DNA from: CBDFHB01 sp965250115
GTDB lineage: Bacteria > Acidobacteriota > Vicinamibacteria > Marinacidobacterales > SMYC01
Direction: 5' to 3'
Assembly: GCA_965250115.1 (NCBI GenBank)
Contig: CBDFNJ010000001.1
Location: 248,001 to 312,000 of the forward strand
DNA: 64,000 bases
Shown here: positions 1 to 8,698 of the stretch, in pieces
How positions within the stretch are numbered: the stretch's first letter is position 1
Layout: the number at the start of each line of letters is the position of its first letter
Translations under genes and position numbers: made by a program
The notes under the pieces: model-generated
Database searches by the model: none
What the model was told of the DNA's origin: nothing
What the model saw: only the letters and a program-made list of their open reading frames with translations

Positions 1-891
1 GTTTATCCAGACGACGCTATTCCGGTGAACGCCGTCGAACTCCAGCCAGATCCGCTTGCCCTCGTCCGCAGCCGGGAGCTGAAAGGTACGGCGGTACCAG
101 CCGACGCCCTTGGGCTTGTAACCATGGTCCCTGTCGTACCAGAGCTCGCCTTCCCTTATGCCCTGGGGCTTGTCCGCCCCCTTGGGGTCGAACTCGCCCC
201 CCACCACGAAGTCGTGGGGAACGCGGACCTCTTCCCAGCCGCTATCGTCGAAGTCGACGGACGCCGTCTTCACCGACCGCATCTTCGGGTCGTCTTCCCA
301 CAGGGCCGGCCGGTTGTACAGCACCGTACCGTCGATGCCGCCGCGCCCCTCGACGTTTTCCACCAGCACCGCCATCTCGTTCCGCCCGCCATCTTCCCAG
401 GTGTAGTTCAGATTGATCTCGAAGGGGAAGTCCCCTCCCTCGTGGTAGTAGGCTAGCTTCCCGTTAACGTAGACCGTCGCGTTGTCGTCCACCGATTGAA
501 AATAGATCCGAGGCCTCCCTGTCGGTCCGGGCGGCAAGTCTCCGAGCTCTGTACGGAACCAGGCAAGACCCTCCTTGCCCTCGAACACGTCGATACCCGG
601 CTCCGTCTCGTGCCAACCTGAGATATCGAGCCCAGGCGCCGCCATCTCTTCCGCCTCCTCTGCGCCCTGCTTGCTCTCCTTCCAGCGCCACGTATCGATG
701 GTCTTTCCCCGGGGCAAGGGGGTGAATCCCTCCGCCCTTCCCCGGTAGAAACGCCAGCCTTCGTCCATGAGTAGTTTCTGTCTCGGTTCCGCATCATCTC
801 CCGGCGCGCATGCACTCGCTATGAAGGCTATGGAAATAGGACTCATGGAGAGAAATAGGTTCAAAACGACCTTTATGCTCATCTTTCTCAT
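1..891 (-). CDS. GH2 family glycosidase lipoprotein, N-terminal part
   Basis: Reads leftward and runs off the window edge, so only about 297 N-terminal codons are visible. The start ATG at 891 follows a good ribosome site (GGGAGG). A hydrophobic segment ending in a Cys (FIASAC) suggests a lipoprotein signal. The body is a GH2 sugar-binding (jelly-roll) domain: DDNATVYVNGK, VPHDFVVGGEFDP, KGVGWYRRTF, then WLEFDGVHRNSVVWIN. This pattern is typical of bacterial beta-galactosidase/beta-glucuronidase-like enzymes; the catalytic TIM barrel lies outside the window. A paralogue with the same order of motifs sits at 60297-64000. Substrate cannot be told from this part. Confidence 0.85.
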   Translation of the reverse strand, partial: MRKMSIKVVLNLFLSMSPISIAFIASACAPGDDAEPRQKLLMDEGWRFYRGRAEGFTPLPRGKTIDTWRWKESKQGAEEAEEMAAPGLDISGWHETEPGIDVFEGKEGLAWFRTELGDLPPGPTGRPRIYFQSVDDNATVYVNGKLAYYHEGGDFPFEINLNYTWEDGGRNEMAVLVENVEGRGGIDGTVLYNRPALWEDDPKMRSVKTASVDFDDSGWEEVRVPHDFVVGGEFDPKGADKPQGIREGELWYDRDHGYKPKGVGWYRRTFQLPAADEGKRIWLEFDGVHRNSVVWIN

Positions 892-993
892 TTGTTACCC
901 TCCCTTTAGATTTTTAAATACTCATGCTCTGGCAAAAAATCTTTCCCCACCTCGCCTCGAAGTAAAATATTCGGACATTTCAGTTCCCGGATC

Positions 994-2436
994 TCAGCGG
1001 ACGCGCAGGAAGATCGGGTTGGAGTAGAACCAAAGGTCGGACCAGGGGTCCTCGCCCCGGGGGTCGGGCTCGGGCTCAAGCTCGGAGCCGTCGGTCCCCC
1101 GCACGCGCAGGTAGCTGTAAGCTGACACGTCCTCCAGGCGAAAGGTGAGCCCACGATAAGGTCCGTCGCTCGTCCAGTCGTTCTCCCCGAAGCGCGCCAC
1201 GACGCGGGTCGTGAGGTTGGTGTCGGTGGACCGGTCGGTCACGGGACCGGTCACATCACCGGCGATGAGATCGACACGGGAGACGATCGGCTCGTCTCCG
1301 TGAGAGTTCGGTGTGGCGGGATCTAGGAAGCGCACCGTCACGTCGACTGCTGCCCCGGCGGGGACGTCGAGCTGCCCTCCGATCTGCACATCGACGCCCC
1401 CACCCTTCACCCGAGCCGTGACGGAGAGCTCGGAGATGAGGTCTCCCGTCGTCACGAAGACCCGACCGCCCCGGATGCCTTCGAGGATCGCGTCGTGGTT
1501 CCGCTCGGCCCAGACGTAGGTTTTGGAGTACTCCCCGGGCCAGAAGTCGGAGCCGTGTTCGCGCCAGTTCACGTGGGAGTCGGAGTTGGCGGTGATCCAC
1601 CACCGCCGTCCCTCGCCGAGCATGGAGTCCCAGAAGCCGCCCAGGCGAGCCGTCATCTGATCGAAGCCACCGAGAGTGGGATAGCGACCGTAGCCGGCCC
1701 GGGCACGCCCCGGATCGAAGGTCCCGTCGGGGTTCAGCGTGGACGCCTGATGCCCCGGGGCCCCGGCCATTCCCACCGCGACCTCCGGCGCCGTGTCGTT
1801 CCAGTCTCGAAGCTTCGACGGCGAGTTGGAACCGTAGACCCCCAGATCCGTGGCCGAGCGCGAGGGGTGATTCGCGATCACGACGGGTGGCACCGGAAAG
1901 TCCCGGATGGCCGCGAGAGCCTCCAACATCCGCGGAGGGGTGTCCCAGCCCGGATCCGGCGGCCAGGGCTCGCGTGTGGCGTAGCTGGACTCGATCTGGT
2001 GGAGGCGGTCAGCCTCGTCGTGGGTGTGAGGGATGATGAGGCTCGAGTGCTCCGCACCCGGGGTGTCGAACTCCATGCCGAAGAACTGGATGATTTCGGG
2101 CACCACCTCACGTGACTGCACCAGCTCCGGGTAGGCCCGCTCCAGGTTCACCTTGCTGTGGTTCGGCCCGCCGTGGTCGGTCGCCACCATCCAGCCGAGC
2201 CCGTAGTGACGCGCCATCAGAGCGTTCATGGGGATGGGGTAGATGGCGTCGCCCGCGACGATGGGCGCAGGCGGATCCGTCTGACTGTTCCACCCGACGC
2301 TGTAGCGGCTGTGTATGTGGTGGTCGCCGGCGAGCCATCGCGGGCCGCTGCGCTCGGCTGTGTCGGGTCGCGGCGCGTAGGCCGAGATCGAGAGGAGAGC
2401 CGCCACGGCCGCGTGAGCAACGCCAATTCGCACCAT
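994..2436 (-). CDS. Secreted PHP-domain metal-dependent protein, 5' end disrupted
   Basis: 480-codon reading frame. Metal-binding PHP motifs are visible: DHHIHSRYS near residue 37, ATDHGGPNH, a NHPS turn and SDSHVNW, consistent with a polymerase/histidinol-phosphatase-fold phosphoesterase. The C-terminal 150 residues look like a beta-rich accessory domain. A hydrophobic N-terminus suggests export. An IS256 element sits 4 bp upstream of this ATG, and the ATG itself lies inside the element's 8-bp target duplication. Joining the flanks restores an in-frame extension upstream, with ATG candidates at 3961 and 3952 and a basic n-region before the hydrophobic core, so the original protein was probably about 19 residues longer. 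The present form likely lacks its promoter and native ribosome site. Confidence 0.75.
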   Translation of the reverse strand: MVRIGVAHAAVAALLSISAYAPRPDTAERSGPRWLAGDHHIHSRYSVGWNSQTDPPAPIVAGDAIYPIPMNALMARHYGLGWMVATDHGGPNHSKVNLERAYPELVQSREVVPEIIQFFGMEFDTPGAEHSSLIIPHTHDEADRLHQIESSYATREPWPPDPGWDTPPRMLEALAAIRDFPVPPVVIANHPSRSATDLGVYGSNSPSKLRDWNDTAPEVAVGMAGAPGHQASTLNPDGTFDPGRARAGYGRYPTLGGFDQMTARLGGFWDSMLGEGRRWWITANSDSHVNWREHGSDFWPGEYSKTYVWAERNHDAILEGIRGGRVFVTTGDLISELSVTARVKGGGVDVQIGGQLDVPAGAAVDVTVRFLDPATPNSHGDEPIVSRVDLIAGDVTGPVTDRSTDTNLTTRVVARFGENDWTSDGPYRGLTFRLEDVSAYSYLRVRGTDGSELEPEPDPRGEDPWSDLWFYSNPIFLRVR

Positions 2437-2440
2437 TCCT

Positions 2441-3900
2441 GGGGATGTCCCGGCCGCTGTTGAATTTGGTCGGGTAGCGGCGGCACCTGTGAATACTCTT
2501 AGGCAGCAACCTCATCGCTGTCAAGAGATTTCTGTTTGCTTCTAAGCGCGTGAACGAGAGCGCCCATATGGCGATAGCCTTTGATACGGTGAAACTTTTT
2601 CTCCGCCGTGACGACGCCGAGAGCGGTCCATCGGCGAATCATGGAAGGACTCTTCCACCGCTTGACGTTTCTCGAGACTCTGCGGATGGTGCCGTTGAGA
2701 TTCTCGATGGCGTTTGTCGTGGCCAGAGATTTGCGAAGTAACTCGGGTAGAGCGAGCTTCACAACCGTGAGGGTCTCTTCCATCCCTTCTCGAAGGCTTC
2801 CGGCAGCTTCGTCGTAGCCGTTTCGCTTGAGCCACGACACCAATGCCTGAAGTCGCTTGCGCGCCTTGTCGGCACTCTTGCATTTGTACGCTTCCTTCAT
2901 TGTCTGGAGCACGTAGGCGTGACGGGACTTGGGAAGGTACGAGCGTAGATTTCGGAGTTTGTGGAGCTGGCATCTTTGGATAACCGCGAGATCCCCCAAA
3001 ACGTCGACGAGTGCTTTGCGGATCCCTTTGCCTCCGTCCACTACGCAGAGAATCGATTCGTCGACCCGCAATCCCAGCTCGAGAAGGTTCTGCAACATCG
3101 CGGTGCACACCCGAGAGTTCTCCGTCGAGCCCAGCCATATACCCAAGGGCACCTTCGTTCCATCTATTGTGATACCGAGAGTTACGACGACGGTCTGTCC
3201 GGCCACCTCAAGGCCATCCATCATTAGTGCCGCAAGCTCGAACTCCTCTAGCCTCCGAGATAGGTATTCCTCGAGCTTCTTAGTCGTCTGGCTCACGAGG
3301 TGACGGCTGGCGGCACTCTTGCTCGTGCCACGAGACTTCAACTTCGCCGAGGGTTTGTCCAGACTCGATTCGTAATTTCGGGTCGATACCCCCACCAAGA
3401 TCTGGTTCAGCACTCGCTCCGGAAGCGGGTCTTCTTCGCGGAAGGCTTCGAAGTGTGGAAGCGACGCCTCCTCGCCCGACTTCGAACGAACTCGAGGTCG
3501 CGACACTTGGATTCGACGACCGCCGAAGCTCAGCTCCCCATCCGTGCTCCCCCAGTGGTTATGAGTTCGCTCCTTCTCGTGCTTGCCCTTCGGCCCCGCG
3601 ATCTTCTCCGCGTCCTCTCTCAGGAGTAGGTGCAATGCGGTCAGTCCTTGCTCGTACACCCATTCCGTCAGGTCCGCCTTCGTGGCCGCGATCCCAGCTA
3701 TCATCGGTAGCAGTATCTGACCGACTTGGCCAACTACCTTGCCCGTAGGCGAGTGCGTTTGCTTTCTTACTGGCTTCTTTGATTTCCTTGGCATGGTGGC
3801 TCCTTGTCCCCCTCTGGAGACGGTTGGTTTGGCAGACCTATTCTTAGGCCGGCCAAGGAGCCGCCGCTACCCCAAATTCAACATCCGGCGGGACATCCCC
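2441..3900. mobile_element. IS256-family insertion sequence, complete
   Basis: 1460 bp, bounded by inverted ends that begin GGGGATGTCCC and share a long imperfect repeat (TGTTGAATTTGG, GGTAGCGGCGG). It is flanked by an 8-bp target duplication CCATTCCT at 2433-2440 and 3901-3908, the size expected for IS256. It carries one transposase gene. It landed at the 5' end of the PHP-domain gene. Confidence 0.93.
2499..3794 (-). CDS. IS256-family (mutator-type) transposase
   Basis: 431 codons, intact, with AAGGAG just upstream of the ATG. DDE catalytic residues fit: Asp in MMDGLEVAG, Asp in CVVDGGKGI, and Glu in TTNAIENLNGTIRR, followed by the usual C-terminal RRWTALG region. Length and motif order are those of IS256-family enzymes. 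The gene fills its element and appears competent. Confidence 0.95.
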   Translation of the reverse strand: MPRKSKKPVRKQTHSPTGKVVGQVGQILLPMIAGIAATKADLTEWVYEQGLTALHLLLREDAEKIAGPKGKHEKERTHNHWGSTDGELSFGGRRIQVSRPRVRSKSGEEASLPHFEAFREEDPLPERVLNQILVGVSTRNYESSLDKPSAKLKSRGTSKSAASRHLVSQTTKKLEEYLSRRLEEFELAALMMDGLEVAGQTVVVTLGITIDGTKVPLGIWLGSTENSRVCTAMLQNLLELGLRVDESILCVVDGGKGIRKALVDVLGDLAVIQRCQLHKLRNLRSYLPKSRHAYVLQTMKEAYKCKSADKARKRLQALVSWLKRNGYDEAAGSLREGMEETLTVVKLALPELLRKSLATTNAIENLNGTIRRVSRNVKRWKSPSMIRRWTALGVVTAEKKFHRIKGYRHMGALVHALRSKQKSLDSDEVAA

Positions 3901-3981
3901 CCATTCCTGCCACTCTTGGCTTGAGCCTGCCTGCTTTCGTGACTCGCGCCATCACATTCATCGCGACGAGGGGTCGGCGAT

Positions 3982-4359
3982 TTACTGAAGTGCCTGGCGA
4001 CTTAGAACGACGTCGAAAGTGGCGTCGTCATACTCCAGCGTCTCGACGCCGCCCAATACCCACTCGACGGGGACGGCGTGGACGTTGACAGCTCCAATGC
4101 CACAGCCAACGTGGAGCACGTTGGCAGCTTCGGAAACGAATTTGGCTGGGTCTTTCGCGAATGGGTCGCGGACCAGCGAGCCCCAGCCCTCGTCGTAGAT
4201 TTGGGCCAAAGAACGGTTACCCACAAAATCGGATAGTCGCGTCATGCCGGGCATGATACGGATAGTTGTAGGGTCTTCGCAACACGCCGGAAAGCGCGAA
4301 AAAGAGCTCAGACGCTCGTTGTCAGGCGACGGTTCTACACGGTCAACCATCGTCGTCAT
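3982..4359 (-). pseudogene. Class I SAM-dependent methyltransferase remnant
   Basis: 125-codon frame containing a weak SAM-binding motif (VLHVGCGIGA) followed only about 25 residues later by a motif IV-like stretch (YDDATFDVVLSRQAL) and then a stop. Intact class I methyltransferases have about 60 residues between these motifs and continue for another 60-100. This looks like an internally deleted and truncated gene. The upstream 50 residues match nothing I know. It could be a chance frame, but the pair of motifs argues against that. Confidence 0.4.
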
Positions 4360-4454
4360 CGACGCACCGGACCGAAGTCCCTCCTAGAGCCACCTCTACC
4401 CACGCCGATCCCTAGTTGCTCACCGTCGACCGTCGTCGTAACATCGTCGACGCC

Positions 4455-4961
4455 GTGTCGCTCCAACCTGGTCACAAACTCGCCCACTACGAGATCCTTG
4501 AGCCTATCGGCGAAGGCGGGATGGGGGAGGTCTATAGGGCGAAGGACTCCAAGCTCGGACGCGAGGTGGCTATCAAAGTACTCCCGGAAGCTGTCGCCAA
4601 AGACCAGGAGCGACTGAGCCGGTTCGAGCGGGAGGCCCGGCTTCTCGCCTCCCTCAACCATCCGAACATAGCGACCATCCACGGACTGGAGCACGGGGAG
4701 TCACAATTCCTCGTGCTCGAGCTCGTGCCAGGAGACACGCTCGCGGAGCGGATCCAGCGCGGCCCCATCCCCGTTGCGGAAGCCTTGCCGCTCTTCGAAC
4801 AGATGGCCGAAGGCCTCGAGGCCGCTCATCAGAAGGGCATCATCCACCGCGACTTGAAGCCTGCCAACGTCAAGATCACTCCGGAGGGGAAGATCAAGGT
4901 CTTGGATTTTGGTCTCTGGAAACGGTCTTTGAGTCCTTGCAGATACTTACAGGCAGGGTGA
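4455..4961 (+). pseudogene. PknB-like Ser/Thr protein kinase, truncated at DFG
   Basis: The N-lobe is complete: glycine loop GEGGMGEVYRAKD, VAIKVLPE lysine, then the catalytic loop HRDLKPANVKI and KVLDFGL. Immediately after DFGL the sequence turns into 14 unrelated residues and a stop. The activation loop, C-lobe and the usual C-terminal transmembrane or beta-propeller part are gone. GTG at 4455 gives the standard short lead before the kinase fold; an ATG at 4416 is also in frame. The break coincides with the start of the integrase module, so the kinase was probably the host side of an integration or rearrangement point. The missing half was not found elsewhere in the window. Confidence 0.8.
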
Positions 4962-5003
4962 GAGCAAAAACGTAACGGTTCTGTAACGGTTCGAGTGCGC
5001 TCC
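4905..5003. other. Candidate element boundary with GTAACGG repeats
   Basis: This stretch joins the kinase DFG codons to the integrase module. It holds two direct copies of GTAACGG (4972-4978 and 4983-4989) exactly 11 bp apart, one helical turn. The motif recurs inverted as CCGTTAC at 5200-5206, 6477-6483 and 11192-11198. A second shared string, AACGG-TTCGAGTGCG, occurs here (4985-4999) and, with one extra base, at 6424-6440. Such repeats next to int could be arm-type integrase, excisionase or repressor sites. No matching core was found at a right-hand end, so this is only a candidate attL. Confidence 0.35.
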
Positions 5004-5192
5004 TCATGCGGCACCCTTCCGAACTTTTTGACGGGCAAGAATCCTCATCAGCCGCACCGCAGGTTCCGGCATTGAATACTCGCCACTGAGCCAACGGTAG
5101 ACCGTGACTTTGTGGACACCGAGCTCCTCAGCGAGCGCCGAGACGCTGAGCCCCATCTGTTTTCTGAGCCGTTCGATCTCCCTCGGTTCCAT
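5004..5192 (-). CDS. Small helix-turn-helix protein next to integrase
   Basis: 62 codons. LSVSALAEELGVHKVTVYRW is a clear XRE/Cro-type helix-turn-helix and fills most of the protein. It lies directly downstream of and co-oriented with the tyrosine recombinase, with GTAACGG repeats on both sides. The place and size suit an excisionase or recombination-directionality factor, or a small repressor. The role is inferred from position only. Confidence 0.7.
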   Translation of the reverse strand: MEPREIERLRKQMGLSVSALAEELGVHKVTVYRWLSGEYSMPEPAVRLMRILARQKVRKGAA

Positions 5193-5224
5193 TTACGTAC
5201 CGTTACATAACGCGAAGGAAGAAA

Positions 5225-6295
5225 TCAACCCTTTTTTCGTGAAAATCTCACGACACGGTTCGTCGGCTCTTGCTCTTGGTGTTCGTAGTAGCTCTCGAGC
5301 CTTTTGGCTGCGTCATCAAGATCCTCATCGTTCACAATGCGATAGCGTTTGTACATCGTCTCCGTTTTGTGCCCGATAAGCTTCATGGCGACGTTACGCG
5401 GGACGCCGGCACGTTCGAGCGTGCGCGCCGCGGTTCTGCGGCAGTCGTGGGTGTAGAAATGCCGCCCTACGTTGCCGCACGCCTTAACGAAGACGCTCCG
5501 CCAAACAGTTAGTCCGATTTTCTTTCCATTACGGTGAAACACATACGGAAGACCAACGATACGCGCACGAGCTCGGCGTTCGATCACCTCCCGTAGGGAA
5601 TTTTTGAGAGGCCACACCCGCGTCTCGCCGCCCTTATCTCTCTCTGGGTCGAGACGGATGGCCTGGTTCTTGAGGTCCACCTCAGCCCAGCTCAGCCAGA
5701 GAACCTCGTTCCGACGCCAGCCGGTACGATAAAACATCTCGAAGACGTCGCCGGCCCAGTCCGGAAGCTCGGCGGCGATTGCGAGGTAGTCGTCGTGTTC
5801 GAGAAAGCCTTGACGCGGCTTCGCACGCTTGAGCTGTTTCGGCGGTTGCGGTACGCCGACGAGATAGCCGTTCGAAGCTGCGAGCTTTAGTGTGCTGTAG
5901 ACGGTGGTCACCAAGCGATTCACCGTCGCGGCGGCATAACCGGAATCGCTGAGTCGCTTCTGCAACCGTTTGAGCGTGCCGGTGCTCACCTCTTTCGCTA
6001 GCATCGAACCCATGTGCTCGCGGATGATCGTGCACGCGCGCTTTTGGATGTGGACGCTCCGGAGCCGGCGAAGCTCGATGTCGCCGAGGTAGTCATCGAG
6101 AGCGTCGCTGACGGTCATGCGTTTCGGTGCTTCAGTCAGCCAAAGCGCTTCCGCTTGGCGCTTCTTTAAGAGCGCTACCGCGTCGGATTTCTTTGTGGAT
6201 TTGGAGCTTTCCGATACTGGCTTTCCGCCGACCCAATAGCGAATCCACCAGAATCGCGAGTCCTTTCGTCGGTACGGTGTTCCGAAGCCTCTCAT
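5225..6295 (-). CDS. int: Tyrosine recombinase (phage-type integrase)
   Basis: 356 codons. An N-terminal arm-binding-like segment (SRFWWIRYWVGGKP) and a SAM-like core-binding domain precede the catalytic domain. Catalytic residues can be placed: Arg in GWRRNEVLWL, the His-x-x-Arg pair in THDCRRTAA, His in LIGHKTET, and the nucleophile Tyr in MYKRY. It is preceded by a GAGGGGG ribosome site. It sits beside the truncated kinase and divergent from the phage repressor, the standard int end of a prophage or integrative element. It appears intact. Confidence 0.93.
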   Translation of the reverse strand: MRGFGTPYRRKDSRFWWIRYWVGGKPVSESSKSTKKSDAVALLKKRQAEALWLTEAPKRMTVSDALDDYLGDIELRRLRSVHIQKRACTIIREHMGSMLAKEVSTGTLKRLQKRLSDSGYAAATVNRLVTTVYSTLKLAASNGYLVGVPQPPKQLKRAKPRQGFLEHDDYLAIAAELPDWAGDVFEMFYRTGWRRNEVLWLSWAEVDLKNQAIRLDPERDKGGETRVWPLKNSLREVIERRARARIVGLPYVFHRNGKKIGLTVWRSVFVKACGNVGRHFYTHDCRRTAARTLERAGVPRNVAMKLIGHKTETMYKRYRIVNDEDLDDAAKRLESYYEHQEQEPTNRVVRFSRKKG

Positions 6296-6540
6296 TGATA
6301 CCCCCTCTGGAATTGGTTATTGATCCATTCGTACATCCTGTGCTCGGAGATTCTGAGAGCCCGATTCGCTGAAAGACGCACGACGAATGTGAGCCCCGCT
6401 TCGTGATCGTAGCAGCCCATGCAAACGGCTTCGAGTGCGAGTGCTGCCCATGGCTATTTGAGGCGCGCATAATATCCCGTTACGGCTCGTTGTTCAAGAT
6501 AAATGTGTTTTTAATATCTTTTTTTGCTAAAATAAAACTC
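6296..6540. promoter_or_regulatory. Divergent control region between integrase and repressor
   Basis: 245 bp with no credible gene. The last 50 bp before the repressor start are strongly AT-rich in an otherwise GC-rich region. A possible -35 TTGTTC (6490-6495) lies 17 bp from AATATC (6513-6518), and TAAAAT occurs at 6528-6533. A CCGTTAC copy at 6477-6483 lies just upstream and could be an operator. Promoter positions are tentative. Confidence 0.4.
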
Positions 6541-7365
6541 ATGCGTACTGAGGAAGTCGTTGACTTGATACGGGAAGAGTTGAATCGTCAAAGACTAAGC
6601 CGTGCCCGGGCGGCTCGTGAAGCCGGGCTGCCGGTCAGTGCTTTTCGCTACGTTCTGGAAGGACGAGAACCGAGGCTCGGTCGGCTGATCGAAATCTGCG
6701 ACGCTCTCGGCCTCAAGCTCACCGTGGAACTGAAACGTGGTGACTCAAGCTCAACCAAAGCCAAGGACCCGCCGCTGGCCTGGGTGGCATCCCTTCGGGA
6801 CGAGATCATACAGCGCGAGACAGCTTTACAAGAAGCGCTGAAAGATCAACAAGGGGTGCTGAACGAGCTGTTGTCGCGCCTTCCCCCACGGGAGGATGAG
6901 CTCGCCGACGACGGCGCTCTGGCGCAACCGGTGATGGCCGTCGGCGACGACAACGTACCAGGTGCCCGGCCGGTCGAGGTGCGCGAGCTGGCGGCCGCGG
7001 CGGGAGGGGGCTCTGAGGTGGACACCGAGACGGTGACAGGGTCGTTGTGGTTTCGGCACGACTGGCTCGAGCGTCATGGGCTCGAGCCGAAACAGTGCTG
7101 CATCATCGGGGTGACGGGCGAGTCGATGGAGCCGACCCTGGAAGACGGTTGCTCTATCCTCGTCAATCGTGCCCAGCGCCGCCGTCGCGTCGGTCACCTG
7201 TTCGTGGTGCGCACGGAGGAGGGTCTGATTGCTAAGCGCGCGGGCAAGGACGACGACGACAACTGGGTGCTCGTGAGCGAGCACCCCAGCTGGCCGCCTG
7301 TGCCGTGGCCCAAGGACGCCCCGGTCATCGGCGAGGTCCGGTGGACAGCGACAACCTTGCCTTGA
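6541..7365 (+). CDS. LexA/CI-like phage repressor with S24 peptidase domain
   Basis: 274 codons. ATG at 6541 is chosen over an upstream in-frame start (6403) because the helix-turn-helix (LSRARAAREAGLPVSAFRYV) begins right after it. A linker with a heptad-like helix follows, then the S24 self-cleavage domain: nucleophile Ser in GVTGESMEPTLEDG and general-base Lys in GLIAKRAGKD. This is the design of autocleaving prophage repressors that answer RecA. It is transcribed away from the integrase. Note that the lytic-side genes are far away on the other strand. Likely intact. Confidence 0.9.
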   Translation: MRTEEVVDLIREELNRQRLSRARAAREAGLPVSAFRYVLEGREPRLGRLIEICDALGLKLTVELKRGDSSSTKAKDPPLAWVASLRDEIIQRETALQEALKDQQGVLNELLSRLPPREDELADDGALAQPVMAVGDDNVPGARPVEVRELAAAAGGGSEVDTETVTGSLWFRHDWLERHGLEPKQCCIIGVTGESMEPTLEDGCSILVNRAQRRRRVGHLFVVRTEEGLIAKRAGKDDDDNWVLVSEHPSWPPVPWPKDAPVIGEVRWTATTLP

Positions 7366-7513
7366 GAAAGGCTCATGATTTTTCCTGCGATGGCGGGCGC
7401 CGCCGTGCGGTGCTCGGCCACCAAGTCGAGATAGAGACCGGCCGAAGGATGAAACAAACGCCTGGCACCTGTCTTGCCAGGCCGAACGCTACGGAGAGGA
7501 GACTAGCGGGGGA

Positions 7514-8470
7514 GTGGTGAATCCGATGACATACATTATTGCTATTGCTGTTGTTCTTCTCGCGTTCGGAGCCGAGGATTCCGGTCGGGCTCTCCGAGAT
7601 GCTGCAGAGCGCGGGGACGCGATAGAGGTCGCGGAGCTCCTGAAGGGCGGAGCCGACATCGACTCTCCCGACGAAGGCGACCAATCAACGCCGCTCATCC
7701 TCGCGGCGCGAGTCGGACATTCGGAGGTCGTGCGGCTTCTGTTGGACTCGGGCGCCGACGCGAGCCTCAGTACTGCGAATGGGATGACGGTTCTCATGGA
7801 GGCAGCCTCCCGAGGACATCTCGAGGTCGCGAAGCTCTTGTTCTCGCGCGAGACCAAGATAGAGGACGGCAATGCCGAGGCCTCAGCCGCGATGGCTTTT
7901 GCAGTCAACGGAGGACACGCGGCTGTGGTTCGATGGCTGCTCGGGGAGGGCGCGAACCCGGACTATCCTCTGGACCTCGGCATCACCTCGCTTCACGTCG
8001 CCACCAGCGGAGGGCACGACGACTTGGTAAGCGTGCTATTGGCAGCCGGCGCCGATCCGAACGCCGGAGCAGACGTTCCAGGCTCCCCAACACCGCTCGC
8101 GCTCGCGTCGATGAACGACCGTCTCGATGCCGTGCTTGGTTTGCTGGAAGCGGGAGCCGATCCGAACGTCAAAGTTTCTAACGGAAGCTCCACGGCACTC
8201 TATGTATCGAGCGCCAAAGGCCACACCGAGATCGTGAGTGTCCTGCTACGCGGCGGCGCGGACCCGAATATCAAGCTCGAAGGCGTCGATAACACGACCG
8301 CGCTTCATATCGCTTGCACGGTTGGGCATCTCGACGTCGTGAATCTGCTCCTTGAGGCGGGCGCGGACCCGAACGTGCCGTCGTTGTCCGGCATAACGCC
8401 GTTGATGGTTGCTTCGGGATTGGGTCAGGACGCGATCGTGTCCGCCCTCCGCGCCGCGGGTGCGCGGTAG
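7514..8470 (+). CDS. Exported ankyrin-repeat protein
   Basis: 318 codons. A short hydrophobic start (ATG at 7526, IIAIAVVLLAFG) looks like a signal peptide; GTG codons at 7514 and 7517 are alternative starts, and GGGGGAG lies just before them. About eight ankyrin repeats follow, each with the GHxEVVxLLLxxGADPN pattern, filling the protein. Ankyrin arrays bind proteins, and in host-associated bacteria and their phages they are often cargo. It sits just behind the repressor on the same strand, a usual place for lysogenic-conversion genes. Partner unknown. Confidence 0.85.
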   Translation: MVNPMTYIIAIAVVLLAFGAEDSGRALRDAAERGDAIEVAELLKGGADIDSPDEGDQSTPLILAARVGHSEVVRLLLDSGADASLSTANGMTVLMEAASRGHLEVAKLLFSRETKIEDGNAEASAAMAFAVNGGHAAVVRWLLGEGANPDYPLDLGITSLHVATSGGHDDLVSVLLAAGADPNAGADVPGSPTPLALASMNDRLDAVLGLLEAGADPNVKVSNGSSTALYVSSAKGHTEIVSVLLRGGADPNIKLEGVDNTTALHIACTVGHLDVVNLLLEAGADPNVPSLSGITPLMVASGLGQDAIVSALRAAGAR

Positions 8471-8698
8471 TGCACGAAAGCGGGGCGGGACCCTGGTTGT
8501 GGGTTCTGGTGCAGTGTGTATGTTGTCAAGCAAATTCGGACCGTTGCGGTCGAAAGCGAAGAGACGGTTTTTGGTCTAGGCCGCGCCTGCGGCCTGGTTC
8601 TCCTTTCTCCTGTGCTGCATGGTGAGTCGCTTGATCTTCGCTCGCTCAGTCAAAACGTTGCGGTGCCTGCCGTAGCCAAGTATCTCGAAGTCGTGGCG
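8471..8698. other. Gap with no recognisable gene
   Basis: About 230 bp between the ankyrin gene and the IS256 remnant. A short GC-rich palindrome (GGCCGCGCCTGCGGCC, near 8580-8595) could form a hairpin. Nothing else was recognised; the right part may belong to the decayed IS. Confidence 0.4.

Noticed and set aside
453..2524. Long plus- and minus-strand open frames overlapping the GH2 and PHP genes
   Set aside because: They are Arg/Pro/Ser-rich, lack ribosome sites and known motifs, and lie in shadow frames of GC-rich genes.
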